Source: Steroidobacteraceae bacterium
Lineage (GTDB): Bacteria > Pseudomonadota > Gammaproteobacteria > Steroidobacterales > Steroidobacteraceae
Length of the DNA stretch: 64,000 bases
Assembly (NCBI GenBank): GCA_019634915.1
Contig: JAHCAN010000001.1
Location: 62,001-126,000, forward strand
Direction of reading: 5' to 3'
Part shown: piece by piece, positions 28,497 to 38,246 of the stretch
Numbering within the stretch: the first letter of the stretch is position 1
Layout of the letters: each line of letters begins with the position of its first letter
The notes under the pieces: model-generated
Databases searched by the model: none
Seen by the model: the letters and a program-made list of their open reading frames with translations, nothing else
What the model was told of the DNA's origin: nothing
Position numbers and translations under genes: made by a program

Positions 28497-29465
28497 ATGC
28501 CCACGCGCCGACATGTCCTTCACGCCGGCCTGTGCGCCGCGCTGGCGAGCCGGTACGCATCGGTCACCGGCCAGGCCGGGCTGCACGAGCACGGATCCTC
28601 GCCGGCTGTCGGGTACATCGACCTGATGCCGGATTTCTGGGTCGCGTATGCGGATGCGGAGCACGACAGCCGTCGCGCGCAGATGCTGGCAGAGCGCTTC
28701 TTCCAGCCGCATGCCGATATCTATGCCGCCGCCGGCGTGAAGATCGATGCCGAGCGCATCGCCCGCTGGTTGCCGCAATTCGATGCGATGGCCGGCGACG
28801 TGCGTCGCATCGCTGCCGATTTCGCGACGCTTTACGCCGGCCATGCCGCGCGTTTTCGCGCTGCATTCCCCGACTTCGATCGTGCCCGCGCATCGATCTA
28901 CCTGATGCCGTCGCTGTTCTCGTTCGATGGCCACCTCGAACCTCAGGGGAAGCGGCTGCCACTCTTCATCGGGGCCGACGGCCTGGTGCGCTTTCACGGG
29001 TCCACGCCGGATCTTGCCGTGTTCCTCGACCACGAGTCTTTCCATCTGTACCAGTCGCAGGTGATGCCGGAGGCCATGCTGGACCCGGCACCACCGATCC
29101 ATGCGGCGCTGTGGATCGAGGGCACGGCGACCTACGTCAGCGAGCGCCTCAATCCCGACGCATCGTTGCTGCACGTACTGCTCGACGACACGCGACTGGC
29201 CAACGCCGACGCCGCCACGAAGCGCGCGCTCGCCGCGGCACTCCTCGATGCGCTGGATTCGACGTCCGACAGCGACGTGGCCCGCTTCTTCAGCGCCGGC
29301 GCCCAGGGGCCTCTGCCGGCGCGCGGCGGTTATCTGACAGGACTGGAAGTGGCGCGCCGCATCGGACACGATCTGCCGCTGGCGCAGTTGCCCCGTCTGG
29401 CCGGCGCGCCGTTGCGCGACCGTGTGGCGCAAGTGCTTGCGGCATTGGCCGCATCTTCCGACTGA
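28497..29465 (+). CDS. exported DUF2268-like putative zinc metalloprotease
   Basis: A 322-residue protein. The N-terminus MPTRRHVLHAGLCAALAS has a twin arginine and a hydrophobic stretch, so Tat export is plausible. HESFH (179-183) in LDHESFHLYQ matches the HExxH zinc site, and E208 in LWIEGTATYVSE is well placed as the third ligand of a gluzincin. No exact family could be assigned; DUF2268-like predicted proteases share this plan. Codon use is less GC-biased than in neighbours. Natural substrates are not evident. Confidence 0.7.
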   Translation: MPTRRHVLHAGLCAALASRYASVTGQAGLHEHGSSPAVGYIDLMPDFWVAYADAEHDSRRAQMLAERFFQPHADIYAAAGVKIDAERIARWLPQFDAMAGDVRRIAADFATLYAGHAARFRAAFPDFDRARASIYLMPSLFSFDGHLEPQGKRLPLFIGADGLVRFHGSTPDLAVFLDHESFHLYQSQVMPEAMLDPAPPIHAALWIEGTATYVSERLNPDASLLHVLLDDTRLANADAATKRALAAALLDALDSTSDSDVARFFSAGAQGPLPARGGYLTGLEVARRIGHDLPLAQLPRLAGAPLRDRVAQVLAALAASSD

Positions 29466-29559
29466 GCCGCTCGACCTGCCGGCCATGCGCAGCTCACCGA
29501 GCTCAGTAGCGCCATCAAATATCATTGCAAATTTAAACTCATATGTTAAAAATGCAATA
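29466..29559. other. AT-rich intergenic stretch before the DUF4143 ATPase
   Basis: From about 29514 to 29562 the sequence is strongly AT-rich (for example ATTTAAACTCATATGTTAAA), in sharp contrast with the flanks. ATTGCA (29524-29529) and TGCAAT (29553-29558) form an inverted repeat with the second arm just before the ATPase ATG. It probably carries the promoter and marks acquired DNA. Confidence 0.6.
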
Positions 29560-30741
29560 ATGTTGAAACGCCGTTATCAAGCAGAGGTTGAGAGCGCCCT
29601 CGCCCGGCAAGCTGCCGTCGTACTGCTCGGCCCACGGCAGGCCGGCAAGACCACACTTGCCTTGACGATCGCCGAAACTCGCCCATCCACCTATCTCGAT
29701 CTGGAGTCGCCCCAGGATCGCGCCAAACTGGCCGAGCCGGAGCTGTACTTCGCGCAGCACCCCGATGAGCTCATCATCCTGGACGAGATTCATCGCGCAC
29801 CCGAAATCTTCCGGACACTTCGCGGCGTGATCGACCGCGCGCGGCGCAAAGGAAAGCGCACCGGGCTCTTCCTGCTGTTGGGGTCCGCTGCAATCGATCT
29901 GTTGCGCCAGTCGGGCGAAACACTTGCCGGCCGCATCGAGTACGTCAACATGGGCCCGCTCGATGCTCTCGAGGTCGGCGCGCGAGCAGCCACGCAGGAG
30001 CGGCTGTGGCTGCGAGGAGGATTCCCGGACAGTTTTCTCGCCGCGTCGGACGAGGACAGCTTCCGACTCCGGCAGAGTTTCATCCGCACATACCTGGAGC
30101 GCGACGTACAGCAGTTCGGACCGCGTGTTCCCGCGGAAACACTCAATCGGCTGTGGACCATGCTCGCCCACAATCAGGCGACCCTGCTGAACGCGTCGCG
30201 CCTGGCCGCCGCACTCGACATGAGTTCCCCCACGATCGCGCGCTACATCGATCTGCTGGCGGATCTCTTGCTGGTCCGGCGGCTCCCGCCCTTTCATGCC
30301 AACGGGGGCAAACGTCTGGTCAAATCCCCCAAGGTCTACGTGCGTGACAGCGGCATCGTTCATGCCCTGCTCGGTCTGCGAACCCTCGACGACCTGCTGG
30401 GCCACCCGGTCAGCGGCGCCAGTTGGGAGGGCTTCGTGCTGGAGTCCCTGTTGTCCACCGCACCGCCTTCGGCCGCCGCCAGCTTCTACCGCACGGCCGC
30501 CGGGGCGGAAATGGACCTGATACTCGAACTCGGAGGCCGCGCCGGACGCTGGGCGATGGAAATCAAGCGCAGCCTCGCACCAACTCTCTCGAAGGGGTTT
30601 CACAGCGCCCGTGAGGACCTCGCGCCGACCAGGACGTTCGTCGTCTACGCCGGAGCCGAGCGCTACCCGCTCGCCGAAGGCGTGGAAGCCATTGGACACG
30701 TCGCAATGGCGCAGGAGTTGGCGCAATCACTTCGCCGGTGA
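29560..30741 (+). CDS. AAA ATPase with DUF4143 domain
   Basis: A 393-residue protein with an AAA_14 ATPase part (Walker A GPRQAGKTT at 24-32, Walker B LIILDEIH at 71-78, the arginine-rich LLGSAAIDLLRQSGETLAGR sensor region) and a C-terminal DUF4143 domain (YVRDSGIVHALLGL, SWEGFVLESLL, FYRTAAGAEMDLILEL with a nuclease-like E/D-x-K: MEIKRS). Such genes are common, often horizontally transferred and of unknown role. The ATG at 29560 follows an AT-rich leader. Composition differs from neighbours. Confidence 0.9.
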   Translation: MLKRRYQAEVESALARQAAVVLLGPRQAGKTTLALTIAETRPSTYLDLESPQDRAKLAEPELYFAQHPDELIILDEIHRAPEIFRTLRGVIDRARRKGKRTGLFLLLGSAAIDLLRQSGETLAGRIEYVNMGPLDALEVGARAATQERLWLRGGFPDSFLAASDEDSFRLRQSFIRTYLERDVQQFGPRVPAETLNRLWTMLAHNQATLLNASRLAAALDMSSPTIARYIDLLADLLLVRRLPPFHANGGKRLVKSPKVYVRDSGIVHALLGLRTLDDLLGHPVSGASWEGFVLESLLSTAPPSAAASFYRTAAGAEMDLILELGGRAGRWAMEIKRSLAPTLSKGFHSAREDLAPTRTFVVYAGAERYPLAEGVEAIGHVAMAQELAQSLRR

Positions 30742-30856
30742 AGCTCCGGTGCAGTGCTCGCGGGAGTACCTGCCTCGGTCTCTCGACTGAGCTGCTAGCG
30801 TGCAGCCTACGAGCTGACAGATTTTGTTGCTGTGCTCGAACTTACAGTAGCAGCGA

Positions 30857-30885
30857 TCGACCGGCAGCCAGGCACCGCCGGTCGA
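30857..30885. terminator. hairpin between convergent genes
   Basis: TCGACCGGC (30857-30865) and GCCGGTCGA (30877-30885) form a perfect nine-base-pair stem with an 11-base loop, between the DUF4143 ATPase (plus) and the TSUP gene (minus), ending one base before the latter's stop codon. There is no clear T-run, so it may be a weak bidirectional terminator. The remaining 115 bases before it show nothing recognisable. Confidence 0.5.
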
Positions 30886-30886
30886 A

Positions 30887-31789
30887 CTATGACGCCTTCG
30901 CCTTCGCCATCACCACCTGCACCCCGCCGCGCACTCCCGCCGCGAGCATCACCACCGCCGTGTAAAGCACGACGACGAGCACGAGCCAGCGCAGCCAGAC
31001 GATCGGCAGCGATTTGACGACGAGTGCCGCGACCAGCACCGCCGGGATGCCGCCGAGCGCGAGGCCGACGGCTGCGCGCAGATCGTAGCGGCCCGCGCGC
31101 ACGAAGCGCAGCCCGCCGACCGGCATCAGGAAGGCGCACGAGCCCATCATGACCGGAAACGCGGCGATCGGATTCAGGCCGAGCAGGCTCACGAGCACGA
31201 GACAGGGCGCATAGAGTCCGATGCCGAGCGTCATCAGCGCGCCGAGCACGAAGTTCGCGCCGATCGCGAACGCGAGCTTGCCGCCCGCGAGGCCGTGCGC
31301 CTCGCCGCCGGACGGCATCCACTGCATGTTCGCGGCGAGAAACAGGATCGCGGCGACCAGCAGCGCGATGCCCATGCCGAACTGCACCGCGCGCCGCGGC
31401 AGGCGGGCGACGACGCCGGCGCCGAGCCAGGCGCCGGCGATCGCCGCGGCGATCATGCCGACCAGTGTCGTCAGGTCGACCGTGACGAGCGCGATGAAGA
31501 TCAGCGCCTGCGTCAGCGTCGGCAACGCGTGGCCGACGTTGAGCGTGCCCGGGATGTTCTCGTCGGGCATGCGCGCGCGCAGCTTGAAGATCGCGGTGGT
31601 CGGCGCGAACGAGCCGATGCCGAGCGTGTCGAAGAAATTCGTCACCGCGCCGGTGAGCAGGTCGGCCGCCGTCGGTCGCGCGCCGCCGGCCGGCTGTCGT
31701 GCACGCTCGATGCGCAGCCATCGCGAGACATACCAGATGGCGAGCAGCGCGAGGGCCGCCAGCAGGCCCAGCGCGCCGCCGGAGATCAT
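30887..31789 (-). CDS. TSUP (TauE/SafE) family sulfite/anion permease
   Basis: A 300-residue polytopic membrane protein of the TSUP family. TAADLLTGAVTNFFDTLGIGSFAPTTAIFKLR is a duplicated family motif, and the second half has GIGLYAPCLVLVSLLGLNPIAAFPVMMGSCAFLMP. Eight or nine helices. It is different from the UreH-like member at 5.2 kb. The start ATG overlaps the stop codon of the aldo/keto reductase, so they are co-translated. Confidence 0.9.
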   Translation of the reverse strand: MISGGALGLLAALALLAIWYVSRWLRIERARQPAGGARPTAADLLTGAVTNFFDTLGIGSFAPTTAIFKLRARMPDENIPGTLNVGHALPTLTQALIFIALVTVDLTTLVGMIAAAIAGAWLGAGVVARLPRRAVQFGMGIALLVAAILFLAANMQWMPSGGEAHGLAGGKLAFAIGANFVLGALMTLGIGLYAPCLVLVSLLGLNPIAAFPVMMGSCAFLMPVGGLRFVRAGRYDLRAAVGLALGGIPAVLVAALVVKSLPIVWLRWLVLVVVLYTAVVMLAAGVRGGVQVVMAKAKAS

Positions 31790-32784
31790 GCGTCCTCGCC
31801 CTGCGCGAGCTCGCGGTCCCAGTACTCTTCCATGCGCCGGCGCAGCGCGGCGTCGGGCAGGCGGCCCCGCGCGGCGCCGAAGTTGTCCTCGAGATGCGCG
31901 AGCTTCGTCATGCCGCTGATCGCGCAGGTGACGGCCGGATGCGAGACGACGTACTTCAGGAAGAACTGCGCCCAGCTCTGCGCGTCGAGATCGGCGGCCC
32001 AGTCGGGCAGTGCCTTGCCCGCGACCCGCGGGAAGACGTTGCCGTCGCGCCGCCCGCCGAACGGCATGTTGATGAGCACGGCGATGCCGCGCTCCGCGGC
32101 GAGCGGCAGGATCTCCTCGGCCGCGCCGCGGTTGGCGATGCTGTAGTCGACCTGGACGAAATCGAGCGTGTGGCGGCGCATGTGCCCGAGCATTTCCGGA
32201 TACTGCCGCGCGCTCGACGTCGTGATGCCGAGATGGCCGATCCGGCCCTCCTTCTTCCACTCGGCGAGCACCGGCAGCAGCGTGTCGACGCCGGTGAGGT
32301 TGTGGACCTGCATCAGATCGACGTGCGACACGCGCAGGCGGCGGAACGATTCCTCGAGCATCGCGATGCCGCCGGCGCGATCACCGTCGGCGGCGGTCAC
32401 CTTGGTCGCGACAAAGAGCCGCTCGCGATTGCCGATCTCCGCGATCAGCTCGCCGAGCACGCTCTCCGACTGCCGGTAGGCAGGCGCGGTGTCGATCACG
32501 CGGCCGCCGAGCTGCGGCAGGCGTTCGACGACGGCACGGCGCGCGGCGCGCTCCTCGGGCGTCGTCGGGCTGTAATTGTTGGTGCCGAGCCCGACGACCG
32601 GCAACGCCTCGCCGCTCGACGGAATCCTGCGCGTGATCACTGCCGGCGCGTCGGCCCCACTCACCGCATCCGCCGCCGCGGCGGTGCCCGCCGCGATTGC
32701 GCCGCGCGTCGCGGCCGCCACCGCGACCGTCACACCGAGCGCGATCGCCTCGCGTCGCGACAGTCTTTCATCGTGCATAGGCAT
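31786..32784 (-). CDS. aldo/keto reductase with Tat-type signal
   Basis: A 332-residue NADPH-dependent reductase. The N-terminus RLSRREAIALGVTVAVAAA is a twin-arginine signal, so the enzyme is probably exported folded with its cofactor. The AKR tetrad is present: Asp and Tyr in VIDTAPAYRQ, Lys in LFVATKVTA, His in DLMQVHNL. The first ATG may be either of two (MPM). It overlaps the GST gene upstream and TSUP gene downstream, forming a three-gene operon. Confidence 0.9.
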   Translation of the reverse strand: MPMHDERLSRREAIALGVTVAVAAATRGAIAAGTAAAADAVSGADAPAVITRRIPSSGEALPVVGLGTNNYSPTTPEERAARRAVVERLPQLGGRVIDTAPAYRQSESVLGELIAEIGNRERLFVATKVTAADGDRAGGIAMLEESFRRLRVSHVDLMQVHNLTGVDTLLPVLAEWKKEGRIGHLGITTSSARQYPEMLGHMRRHTLDFVQVDYSIANRGAAEEILPLAAERGIAVLINMPFGGRRDGNVFPRVAGKALPDWAADLDAQSWAQFFLKYVVSHPAVTCAISGMTKLAHLEDNFGAARGRLPDAALRRRMEEYWDRELAQGEDA

Positions 32785-33439
32785 AAGGACCTCCTCGTTC
32801 GATGGCGCGCCGATAGCCGGGCATCGCGTGGATACGGGTCAGAAAGCCGGTGATCGCCGTGCGACCCGCGAGATTCGCGCGCTGCGCGGCGATCTCGAGC
32901 GGGAAGCTCATCTGGATGTCCGCGGCGGAGAATTCCGCGCCGGCGAACCATGGCGTCTTCGCGAGTTCGCTCTCCAGGAAATCGAGGTGCAGCGCGAGCT
33001 GTGGCCCGATGAAGCTCCCCATCACCTTGTCGACGACGCCGCGGATCACCGGGCGCGCGAAGAACGGCGCGGGCGCGGCACCCACCCGGTCGAAGACGAG
33101 CTTCAGCAGCAGCGGCGGCATCGCCGAGCCTTCCGCATAGTGCAGCCAGTAGCGGTAGCGCAGCCGCTCGTCCGAGCCGGCGGGGGGCGCGAGGCGGCGT
33201 GTATGGTCGTAGCGCTCGACGAGGTACTCGACGATCGCGCCGGTCTCGGCGAGCACGCGACCGTCATCCTCGATCATCGGCGACTTGCCGAGCGGGTGCA
33301 CGGCACGCAGTTCGGGTGGCGCGAGCATCGTGGCGGGATCGCGCGCATAGCGCCGGATCCCGTACGGCACACCGAGTTCCTCGAGCAGCCACAGCACGCG
33401 CTGCGAGCGCGACTGCTCCAGATGGTGCACGACGATCAT
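32768..33439 (-). CDS. glutathione S-transferase family protein
   Basis: A 223-residue GST: thioredoxin-like N-terminal domain MIVVHHLEQSRSQRVLWLLEELGVPY ... HPLGKSPMIEDDGRVLAETGAIVEYL and an alpha-helical C-terminal domain (AKTPWFAGAEFSAADIQMSFPLE). The catalytic Ser near SRSQR is plausible. The ATG at 33439 is chosen by family alignment. First gene of the GST-AKR-TSUP operon; the 206-base gap to rhlE is the divergent promoter region and holds no other recognisable feature. Confidence 0.92.
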   Translation of the reverse strand: MIVVHHLEQSRSQRVLWLLEELGVPYGIRRYARDPATMLAPPELRAVHPLGKSPMIEDDGRVLAETGAIVEYLVERYDHTRRLAPPAGSDERLRYRYWLHYAEGSAMPPLLLKLVFDRVGAAPAPFFARPVIRGVVDKVMGSFIGPQLALHLDFLESELAKTPWFAGAEFSAADIQMSFPLEIAAQRANLAGRTAITGFLTRIHAMPGYRRAIERGGPYAYAR

Positions 33440-33645
33440 CGGGCGATTGTGCAAGGCTTGCCCGGGTGGCGCCAGCCTGCGTGGGCGCCCTGCATGGGCG
33501 CCGTTGTGACGCGGATGAGTGACCCCGGGCCCGCTTTCGTGTAGGCTGCGCGCCGCTGACAACGCTCGAGCCGCCATCCGCGCGCTCGTGGGGCCCGCGC
33601 CGAGGCCCGGGGCCCCCTCTTCCATCCATCTGCAAGGATTTCACT

Positions 33646-35001
<1,356 letters not shown>

Positions 35002-35007
35002 CGGGCA

Positions 35008-35039
35008 CGGCGCGGCGCAGCCCGACTCGCGCCGCGCCG
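35008..35039. terminator. GC-rich hairpin after rhlE
   Basis: An eleven-base-pair stem (CGGCGCGGCGC at 35008-35018 with GCGCCGCGCCG at 35029-35039) and a ten-base loop follow the rhlE stop. It is followed by CGCACTTTG rather than a clear T-run. Likely a terminator or attenuator before dps. Confidence 0.45.
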
Positions 35040-35086
35040 CGCACTTTGCGAAGATGCCGACATCCGGACGAGACGAGGAGACACCG

Positions 35087-35608
35087 ATGGCCAGCCGCCC
35101 CGCACGCAAGAACAGGATTCCGCGCCCGACGACCCGCGCGCCGCAGATCGACATCGGCATCGACACGCGCGACCGCCAGCGGATCGCCGACTCGCTCGCG
35201 CACGTGCTGGCCGACACCTACTCGCTGTACCTGAAGACGCATGCGTTCCACTGGAACGTCGAAGGGCCGATGTTCAACACGCTGCACCTGATGTTCATGG
35301 AGCAGTACACCGAACTGTGGAACGCGCTCGACCTGATCGCCGAGCGCATCCGTTCGCTCGGCTTCCCGGCGCCCGGCACCTATGCCGAATTCGCGCGGCT
35401 CACGTCGATCGAGGAATCGCCCGGCGTGCCCGAGGCGCTCGAGATGGTGCGCCTGCTCGTCAAGGGCCACGAGGCCGTGGCGCGCACCGCGCGCAAGGGC
35501 TTTCCGGCGGCCGAGAAGGCCGGCGACGAGTCGACCGTCGATCTGCTGACGCAGCGCCTGCAGGTCCACGAGAAGACCGCGTGGATGCTGCGCAGCCTGC
35601 TGCAGTAG
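35087..35608 (+). CDS. dps: Dps-family ferritin-like DNA-protecting protein
   Basis: A 173-residue Dps: [19 protein letters not shown] ... [13 protein letters not shown]. Intersubunit ferroxidase residues are H55 and H67 on one chain and D82 and E86 on the other. The second acid usually found four residues after H67 (Asp or Glu) is Met71 here, so iron oxidation may be changed. A GAGGAG site precedes the ATG at 35087. The N-terminal 20 residues are basic, as in DNA-binding Dps proteins. Confidence 0.93.
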   Translation: MASRPARKNRIPRPTTRAPQIDIGIDTRDRQRIADSLAHVLADTYSLYLKTHAFHWNVEGPMFNTLHLMFMEQYTELWNALDLIAERIRSLGFPAPGTYAEFARLTSIEESPGVPEALEMVRLLVKGHEAVARTARKGFPAAEKAGDESTVDLLTQRLQVHEKTAWMLRSLLQ

Positions 35609-35611
35609 GCG

Positions 35612-36463
35612 CTACGGCGCCAGCGCGCGCGCGTGGTGGCGCAGGTGGTCGGCGACGAAGCTCGAGATGAAGTAATAGCCGTGGTCGTAGCCGGCGTGCC
35701 GGCGTAGCGTCAGCGGATAGCCCGCCTCGTCGCAGGCCGCCTCGAACAGCTGCGGCTTGAGTTCGCGCTCGAGGAACGGATCGGCAAGCCCCTGGTCGAT
35801 CAGGATGTGCGGGCCGCGCGCGGCATCGTCGAGCTCGCGCACGATCGCGGTCGCGTCGTACTGCGCCCAGGCGGCGCGGTCCTCGCCGAGATAGCCGCTG
35901 AACGCCTTCACGCCCCACGGGCACTGCATCGGCGCGGCGATCGGTGCGAACGCCGAGATCGAGCGGTACAGGTCGCGGTGTTTCAGGCCGATCGTCAGCG
36001 CACCATGCCCGCCCATCGAATGGCCGAACAGGCCGGCGCGCGCGGTGTCGGCCGGGAAGTTCGCCGCGATCAGCGGCGGCAGTTCATGCACCACGTAGTG
36101 ATACATGCGGTAGTGCCGCGACCACGGCTCGCGCGTGGCATCGAGGTAGAAGCCCGCCGCGACGCCGAAGTCCCAGCTGTCGCGGTCGCCCGGCAGCTCG
36201 ATGCCGCGCGGGCTCGTGTCGGGTGCGACCAGCATCAGGCCGAGCTCGGCCGCAACACGCTGCGCGCCGGCCTTCATCATGAAGGTCTCTTCGGTGCAGG
36301 TCAGGCCGGCGAGGTAGTACAGCACCGGCACCGGCCGGGCGGCCGCCTGCGGCGGCGTGAACACCGCGAAGCGCATCGCGGTGCCGGTGCTCGTCGATTG
36401 GTGGCGATGGAAGCCGACGCGCCCGCCGAAGCAGGCGTGCCCGGACAGTGTCTCGAGGCTCAT
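35612..36463 (-). CDS. fghA: S-formylglutathione hydrolase
   Basis: A 283-residue esterase D family enzyme that hydrolyses S-formylglutathione to formate and glutathione, the second step of glutathione-dependent formaldehyde oxidation. Ser149 lies in GHSMGGHGA, the oxyanion/first segment is YYLAGLTCTEETFMMKAGAQRVA, and HAGYDHGYYFI supplies the His. It lies seven bases after the class III alcohol dehydrogenase gene, in the same operon. Convergent with dps at a gap of only three bases. Confidence 0.97.
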   Translation of the reverse strand: MSLETLSGHACFGGRVGFHRHQSTSTGTAMRFAVFTPPQAAARPVPVLYYLAGLTCTEETFMMKAGAQRVAAELGLMLVAPDTSPRGIELPGDRDSWDFGVAAGFYLDATREPWSRHYRMYHYVVHELPPLIAANFPADTARAGLFGHSMGGHGALTIGLKHRDLYRSISAFAPIAAPMQCPWGVKAFSGYLGEDRAAWAQYDATAIVRELDDAARGPHILIDQGLADPFLERELKPQLFEAACDEAGYPLTLRRHAGYDHGYYFISSFVADHLRHHARALAP

Positions 36464-36470
36464 CGCGCGC

Positions 36471-37580
36471 TCAGAACGTGACGACGCTGCGGATCGACTC
36501 GCCGGAGTGCATCAGCTCGAAGCTCTCGTTGATGCGCTCGACCGGCATCACGTGCGTGATCAGCGGATCGATCCGGATCCGGCCCTGCATGTACCAGTCG
36601 ACGATCTTCGGCACGTCGGTGCGGCCGCGCGCGCCGCCGAAGGCGGTGCCCTTCCAGACCCTGCCGGTGACCAGCTGGAACGGGCGCGTGCGGATCTCCT
36701 GCCCCGCGCCGGCGACACCGATGATCACCGACACGCCCCAGCCGCGGTGGCAGCATTCGAGCGCCTGGCGCATCAGGTCGACGTTGCCGACGCATTCGAA
36801 GCTGTAGTCGGCGCCGCCGTCGGTCAGCGCGACGAGGTGCGCGACGAGCTCCGCGCCGGCTTCGTTCGCGTCTACAAAATGGGTCATGCCGAACTTCTCG
36901 GCGAGCGCCTTGCGCCGCGGATTGCGGTCGACACCGATGATCATGTTGGCGCCGGCGAGCCGCGCGCCCTGGATCACGTTCAGGCCGATGCCGCCGAGCC
37001 CGAACACGACGACGTTGGCGCCCGGCTCGACCTTCGCGGTATTGATCACCGCGCCGATGCCGGTGGTCACGCCGCAGCCGATGTAGCAGACCTTCTCGAA
37101 CGGCGCGTCCTCGCGGATCTTCGCGACCGCGATCTCGGGCAGCACCGTGTAGTTCGCGAACGTGGAGCAGCCCATGTAGTGATGCAGCTGCCTGCCGCCG
37201 ATCGAGAAACGGCTGGTGCCGTCGGGCATCAGGCCCTGGCCCTGCGTGGCACGGATCGCCGTGCACAGATTGGTCTTGCGCGACAGGCAGGCTTTGCACT
37301 GGCGGCATTCGGGCGTGTAGAGCGGGATCACGTGATCGCCCTTCTTCAGCGACGTCACGCCGGGGCCGACGTCGACGACGACGCCCGCGCCCTCGTGGCC
37401 GAAGATCACCGGGAAGAGGCCCTCGGGATCCGCGCCCGAGCGCGTGAATTCATCGGTGTGGCAGACGCCGCTCGCGCGGATTTCGATCAGTACTTCGCCG
37501 GCGCGCGGACCGTCGAGCTGCACCGTCTCGATCGTCAGCGGCTGGCCCGCTGCCCACGCCACTGCTGCCTTCACGTCCAA
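36471..37580 (-). CDS. adhC: S-(hydroxymethyl)glutathione dehydrogenase / class III alcohol dehydrogenase
   Basis: A 369-residue zinc dehydrogenase that oxidises S-hydroxymethylglutathione to S-formylglutathione. The catalytic zinc site VCHTDEFTRSG and GHEGAGVV, the structural zinc cysteines in CRQCKACLSRKTNLC, the Rossmann GLGGIGLNVIQGARLAGA and MQGRIRIDPLITH are typical of FrmA/AdhC. It heads the adhC-fghA operon. Confidence 0.97.
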   Translation of the reverse strand: MDVKAAVAWAAGQPLTIETVQLDGPRAGEVLIEIRASGVCHTDEFTRSGADPEGLFPVIFGHEGAGVVVDVGPGVTSLKKGDHVIPLYTPECRQCKACLSRKTNLCTAIRATQGQGLMPDGTSRFSIGGRQLHHYMGCSTFANYTVLPEIAVAKIREDAPFEKVCYIGCGVTTGIGAVINTAKVEPGANVVVFGLGGIGLNVIQGARLAGANMIIGVDRNPRRKALAEKFGMTHFVDANEAGAELVAHLVALTDGGADYSFECVGNVDLMRQALECCHRGWGVSVIIGVAGAGQEIRTRPFQLVTGRVWKGTAFGGARGRTDVPKIVDWYMQGRIRIDPLITHVMPVERINESFELMHSGESIRSVVTF

Positions 37581-37608
37581 GGCGATTCCTCCGCGCGCGC
37601 AACCAGAA

Positions 37609-37628
37609 GGGCCCGCCGAAGCGGGCCC
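37609..37628 (-). terminator. hairpin with UUCG loop after the RRM protein gene
   Basis: On the minus strand GGGCCCGC-TTCG-GCGGGCCC followed by TTCTGGTT: an eight-base-pair stem with the very stable UUCG tetraloop, 38 bases after the RRM gene stop codon and upstream of adhC. Reads as a Rho-independent terminator, though the T-run is weak. Confidence 0.65.
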
Positions 37629-37665
37629 CCCAGGTTTCTCAGGTCAAGGTTCGAACGGTCGGACG

Positions 37666-38007
37666 TTACCAGCGCCCGCCGCCGCCGCCGCCCCCGCCGG
37701 AGCGGAAGCCGCCGCCGCCGCCCGGGCGCGGACCACGGCCGCCGCCACCGGGGCCACCGGTGCGCGGCTTGTCCTGCGCCTCGTTGACGCGCAGCGGACG
37801 ACCGTTCATCGAGTATCCGTTCAGCGCACCGATCGCGCGCTGGGCATCCGCCTGCGACATCTCGACGAAGCCGAAGCCGCGCGGGCGGCCCGTTTCGCGA
37901 TCCGTCGGCAGCGACACGGACTCGACCGTGCCGTGCTTCGAGAACAACTCGCGCACTTCGTCTTCACCCGCCGTGAACGGCAGGTTCCCTACATAGATCT
38001 TGGCCAT
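37666..38007 (-). CDS. RRM-domain RNA-binding protein
   Basis: A 113-residue protein with one RRM: RNP2 IYVGNLPF (residues 4-11) and RNP1 RGFGFVEM (43-50). The C-terminal 30 residues are a glycine/arginine-rich tail. The layout matches small bacterial and cyanobacterial RNA-binding proteins (RbpA-type), some cold-induced. A leader of about 150-240 bases lies upstream and includes GTTTG-TACAGT-CAAAC (38027-38042), a possible hairpin or operator. The start at 38007 is set by alignment. Confidence 0.92.
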   Translation of the reverse strand: MAKIYVGNLPFTAGEDEVRELFSKHGTVESVSLPTDRETGRPRGFGFVEMSQADAQRAIGALNGYSMNGRPLRVNEAQDKPRTGGPGGGGRGPRPGGGGGFRSGGGGGGGGRW

Positions 38008-38246
38008 CGAAAAAACTCTCTCAAAGGTTTGTACAGTCAAACATGGCAGGAACTTGCGATCCCTGACCCCTGATCGCAGTCGAAACGGTCTTGCAGACGG
38101 GACGCTCTGTCGGCGCCGTAAATGCAGGTCGAACAGGCAACGATCGGCGCGCAGCATACCACAGGGCGGAAAACCCCAGCATTTTCAATTCTTCAACCCC
38201 CTCCTTCCGGCCGGACAGGGGGTCGAAGGGGGGCCAGGGGGGGGGC
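38008..38246. other. intergenic leader between folE and the RRM gene
   Basis: 239 bases with no open gene. Proximal part holds the small inverted repeat at 38027-38042 and an AT-richer stretch. The part next to folE (38185-38246) has long runs of C and G (up to ten G near 38236-38245) and shares the base style of the folE 3' end, unlike the rest of the window. Confidence 0.5.

Noticed and set aside
38236..38245. Run of ten G next to folE as an origin or G-quadruplex element
   Set aside because: A single run without the regular spacing of a G-quadruplex; reported only as part of the folE composition change.
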